A stretch of 14,837 nt of DNA, taken from assembly GCA_003160755.1 (NCBI GenBank), contig QEXZ01000026.1:1-14837 (forward strand), given 5' to 3'. This DNA is from Methanomicrobiales archaeon. GTDB taxonomy: Archaea > Halobacteriota > Syntropharchaeia > Alkanophagales > Methanospirareceae. Position 1 is the stretch's first letter, and every line of letters starts with the position of its first letter. The notes below the pieces were generated by a model that saw nothing but the letters and a program-made list of their open reading frames with translations, made no database searches and was not told the DNA's origin. Positions 14,388 to 14,837 of the stretch are shown piece after piece. The translations under genes and the position numbers were made by a program.

Positions 14388-14701
14388 TTTTTTCCTTCAA
14401 TATTATAGCGAATGACAATCTCTTTGAGTTCTTTGCGTTTTACGGGCTTACCCATCCCATCGAGCATGAGATAAACGTCATCCGCAGAGATTGTATCGCT
14501 AAGAATCAGTTGTGCCAGGTATCCAAAGTGAATTTTTTCGATGTCAAACAAACTCGGATCAGGGAGATTGTCGGGGTCACTCCCTAAATACCGGACATGA
14601 TGTTGAATTACCTTTTTTCCTCGCCGTTCGTTCCATACTTCAGCATATCGGATTTTATCCCCCTGCCGGATCTTGCGGATGAATGTTTTATGTTCTGTCA
14701 T
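14321..14701 (-). CDS. Transposase N-terminal domain (orfA, upstream of the frameshift)
   Basis: Starts at ATG 14701 and ends in frame at 14321 after 126 codons. Residues 1-40 (IRKIRQGDKIRYAEVWNERRGKKVIQHHVRYLG) resemble the short beta-rich leader found at the start of several transposase families, a pattern of the type ...GKKxxxxxxxYLG. Residues 55-105 are predicted helical. After GKK (104-105) this frame gives a basic tail and stops, whereas a -1 shift enters the catalytic frame. The product may therefore exist both as a short 126-aa protein, possibly an inhibitor or DNA-binding regulator as with other frameshifting insertion sequences, and as the N-terminus of the full transposase. Confidence 0.75.
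   Translation of the reverse strand: MTEHKTFIRKIRQGDKIRYAEVWNERRGKKVIQHHVRYLGSDPDNLPDPSLFDIEKIHFGYLAQLILSDTISADDVYLMLDGMGKPVKRKELKEIVIRYNIEGKKTRLRLVFRRKGKSSAQSVVED
14386..14393 (-). other. A8 slippery run linking the two transposase frames
   Basis: On the minus strand the zero frame reads GGA AAA AAA ACT. Slipping back one base on A-AAA-AAA gives AAC TCG CCT and enters the catalytic frame. The catalytic frame has a TGA at 14399-14397 and no start codon until GTG 14252, so entry is expected here. A one-base homopolymer error or mutation would look the same. Confidence 0.65.
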
Positions 14702-14704
14702 GTA

Positions 14705-14724
14705 TGTAGTGTATATACACTACA
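14705..14724. promoter_or_regulatory. Perfect 20-bp palindrome in the transposase promoter (possible operator)
   Basis: TGTAGTGTAT followed by ATACACTACA is a perfect inverted repeat with no spacer. It ends 4 nt upstream of the transposase ATG, between the TATA candidate and the expected transcription start. A dimeric repressor, perhaps the element's own N-terminal protein, could bind here. Confidence 0.55.
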
Positions 14725-14735
14725 CATATAAAGTT
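14725..14735 (-). promoter_or_regulatory. Candidate TATA element for the transposase
   Basis: Minus-strand ACTTTATATG lies about 29 nt upstream of the ATG at 14701, so the transcript would start at or next to the start codon (leaderless). Confidence 0.45.
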
Positions 14736-14815
14736 TTCGTTTTATTGTCTATGGAATTTTTTCGGGCATTGGCTCGTTTTCCGACCCGGAAGAAACTGCA
14801 TTATTTATGGCTTCA

Positions 14816-14837
14816 CAAGACTAACTTGACGCTATGG
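14816..14837 (-). repeat. Right terminal inverted repeat of the insertion sequence
   Basis: Reading inward on the minus strand from 14837 it begins CCATAGCGTCAAGTTAG and matches the left repeat at 18 of 22 positions. It is the last sequence in the window, so the outer boundary and flanking target duplication are not visible. Confidence 0.7.

Larger units (their letters stand above)
12622..14837 (-). mobile_element. Insertion sequence with Mutator/IS256-like DDE transposase split by a frameshift
   Basis: About 2.2 kb bounded by imperfect 22-bp inverted repeats (12622-12643 and 14816-14837). It carries one transposase read on the minus strand in two frames that join to 683 aa if a -1 shift occurs at the A8 run 14386-14393. 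Between the start codon and the right repeat are a 20-bp palindrome (14705-14724), a TATA candidate and a small hairpin TTCCG-ACC-CGGAA (14779-14791). No passenger gene is present. The right repeat is the last sequence in the window, so the flanking target duplication cannot be examined. I cannot name the IS family with confidence; the transposase motifs resemble the IS256/Mutator class, while the split N-terminal domain resembles IS1634-type leaders. Confidence 0.8.

Noticed and set aside
1..14837. CRISPR array, tRNA, rRNA, defence or toxin-antitoxin system
   Set aside because: No regularly spaced repeats, no tRNA or rRNA-like sequence in the short intergenic gaps, and no recognisable defence proteins.

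Overview
The window looks like chromosomal DNA of a euryarchaeon. The evidence is a family-B DNA polymerase with a C-terminal PCNA-binding motif, an HMf-type histone, an archaeal NMN adenylyltransferase (NadM), a PGF-CTERM surface protein, TATA/BRE-type promoters and short mRNA leaders. An ANME-1/Methanophagales-type methane or alkane archaeon is my best guess. It rests mainly on a ketol-acid reductoisomerase cofactor loop that, from memory, resembles one from an ANME-1 fosmid. Treat the lineage as an inference.

Layout. (i) 1-4103, minus strand: a branched-chain amino acid block read ilvB > ilvN > ilvC, followed 9 nt later by a 2-oxoacid:ferredoxin oxidoreductase gamma-delta fusion cut by the window start. 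(ii) 4202-6519, minus strand: an RCK/universal-stress regulator translationally coupled (TGATG) to a CPA2 cation/proton antiporter. (iii) 6520-6647: divergent promoter region with a small palindrome. (iv) 6648-9483, plus strand: DNA polymerase B, then a separately promoted histone gene ending in a terminator-like hairpin. (v) 9555-11378, minus strand: tightly packed three-gene cluster of a PGF-CTERM surface protein, a two-TM protein and nadM. (vi) 11379-11461: second divergent promoter region. (vii) 11462-12587, plus strand: DJ-1/PfpI protein, a two-TM protein and a UPF0145 (YbjQ-like) protein, the last two overlapping by ATGA. (viii) 12622-14837, minus strand: an insertion sequence with imperfect 22-bp terminal inverted repeats whose right end coincides with the window end.

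The most interesting structure is the insertion sequence. Its transposase is split into two overlapping frames joined by an A8 slippery run. Only a -1 shift joins the N-terminal domain to a complete zinc-finger-like cluster and the Mutator/IS256-like DDE core. A perfect 20-bp palindrome sits between its TATA element and start codon. The other genes are mostly recognisable housekeeping families. I see no CRISPR array, rRNA or tRNA, and no clear defence or other novel multi-gene system. The least characterised groups are the PGF-CTERM/two-TM/nadM cluster and the two-TM/UPF0145 pair.
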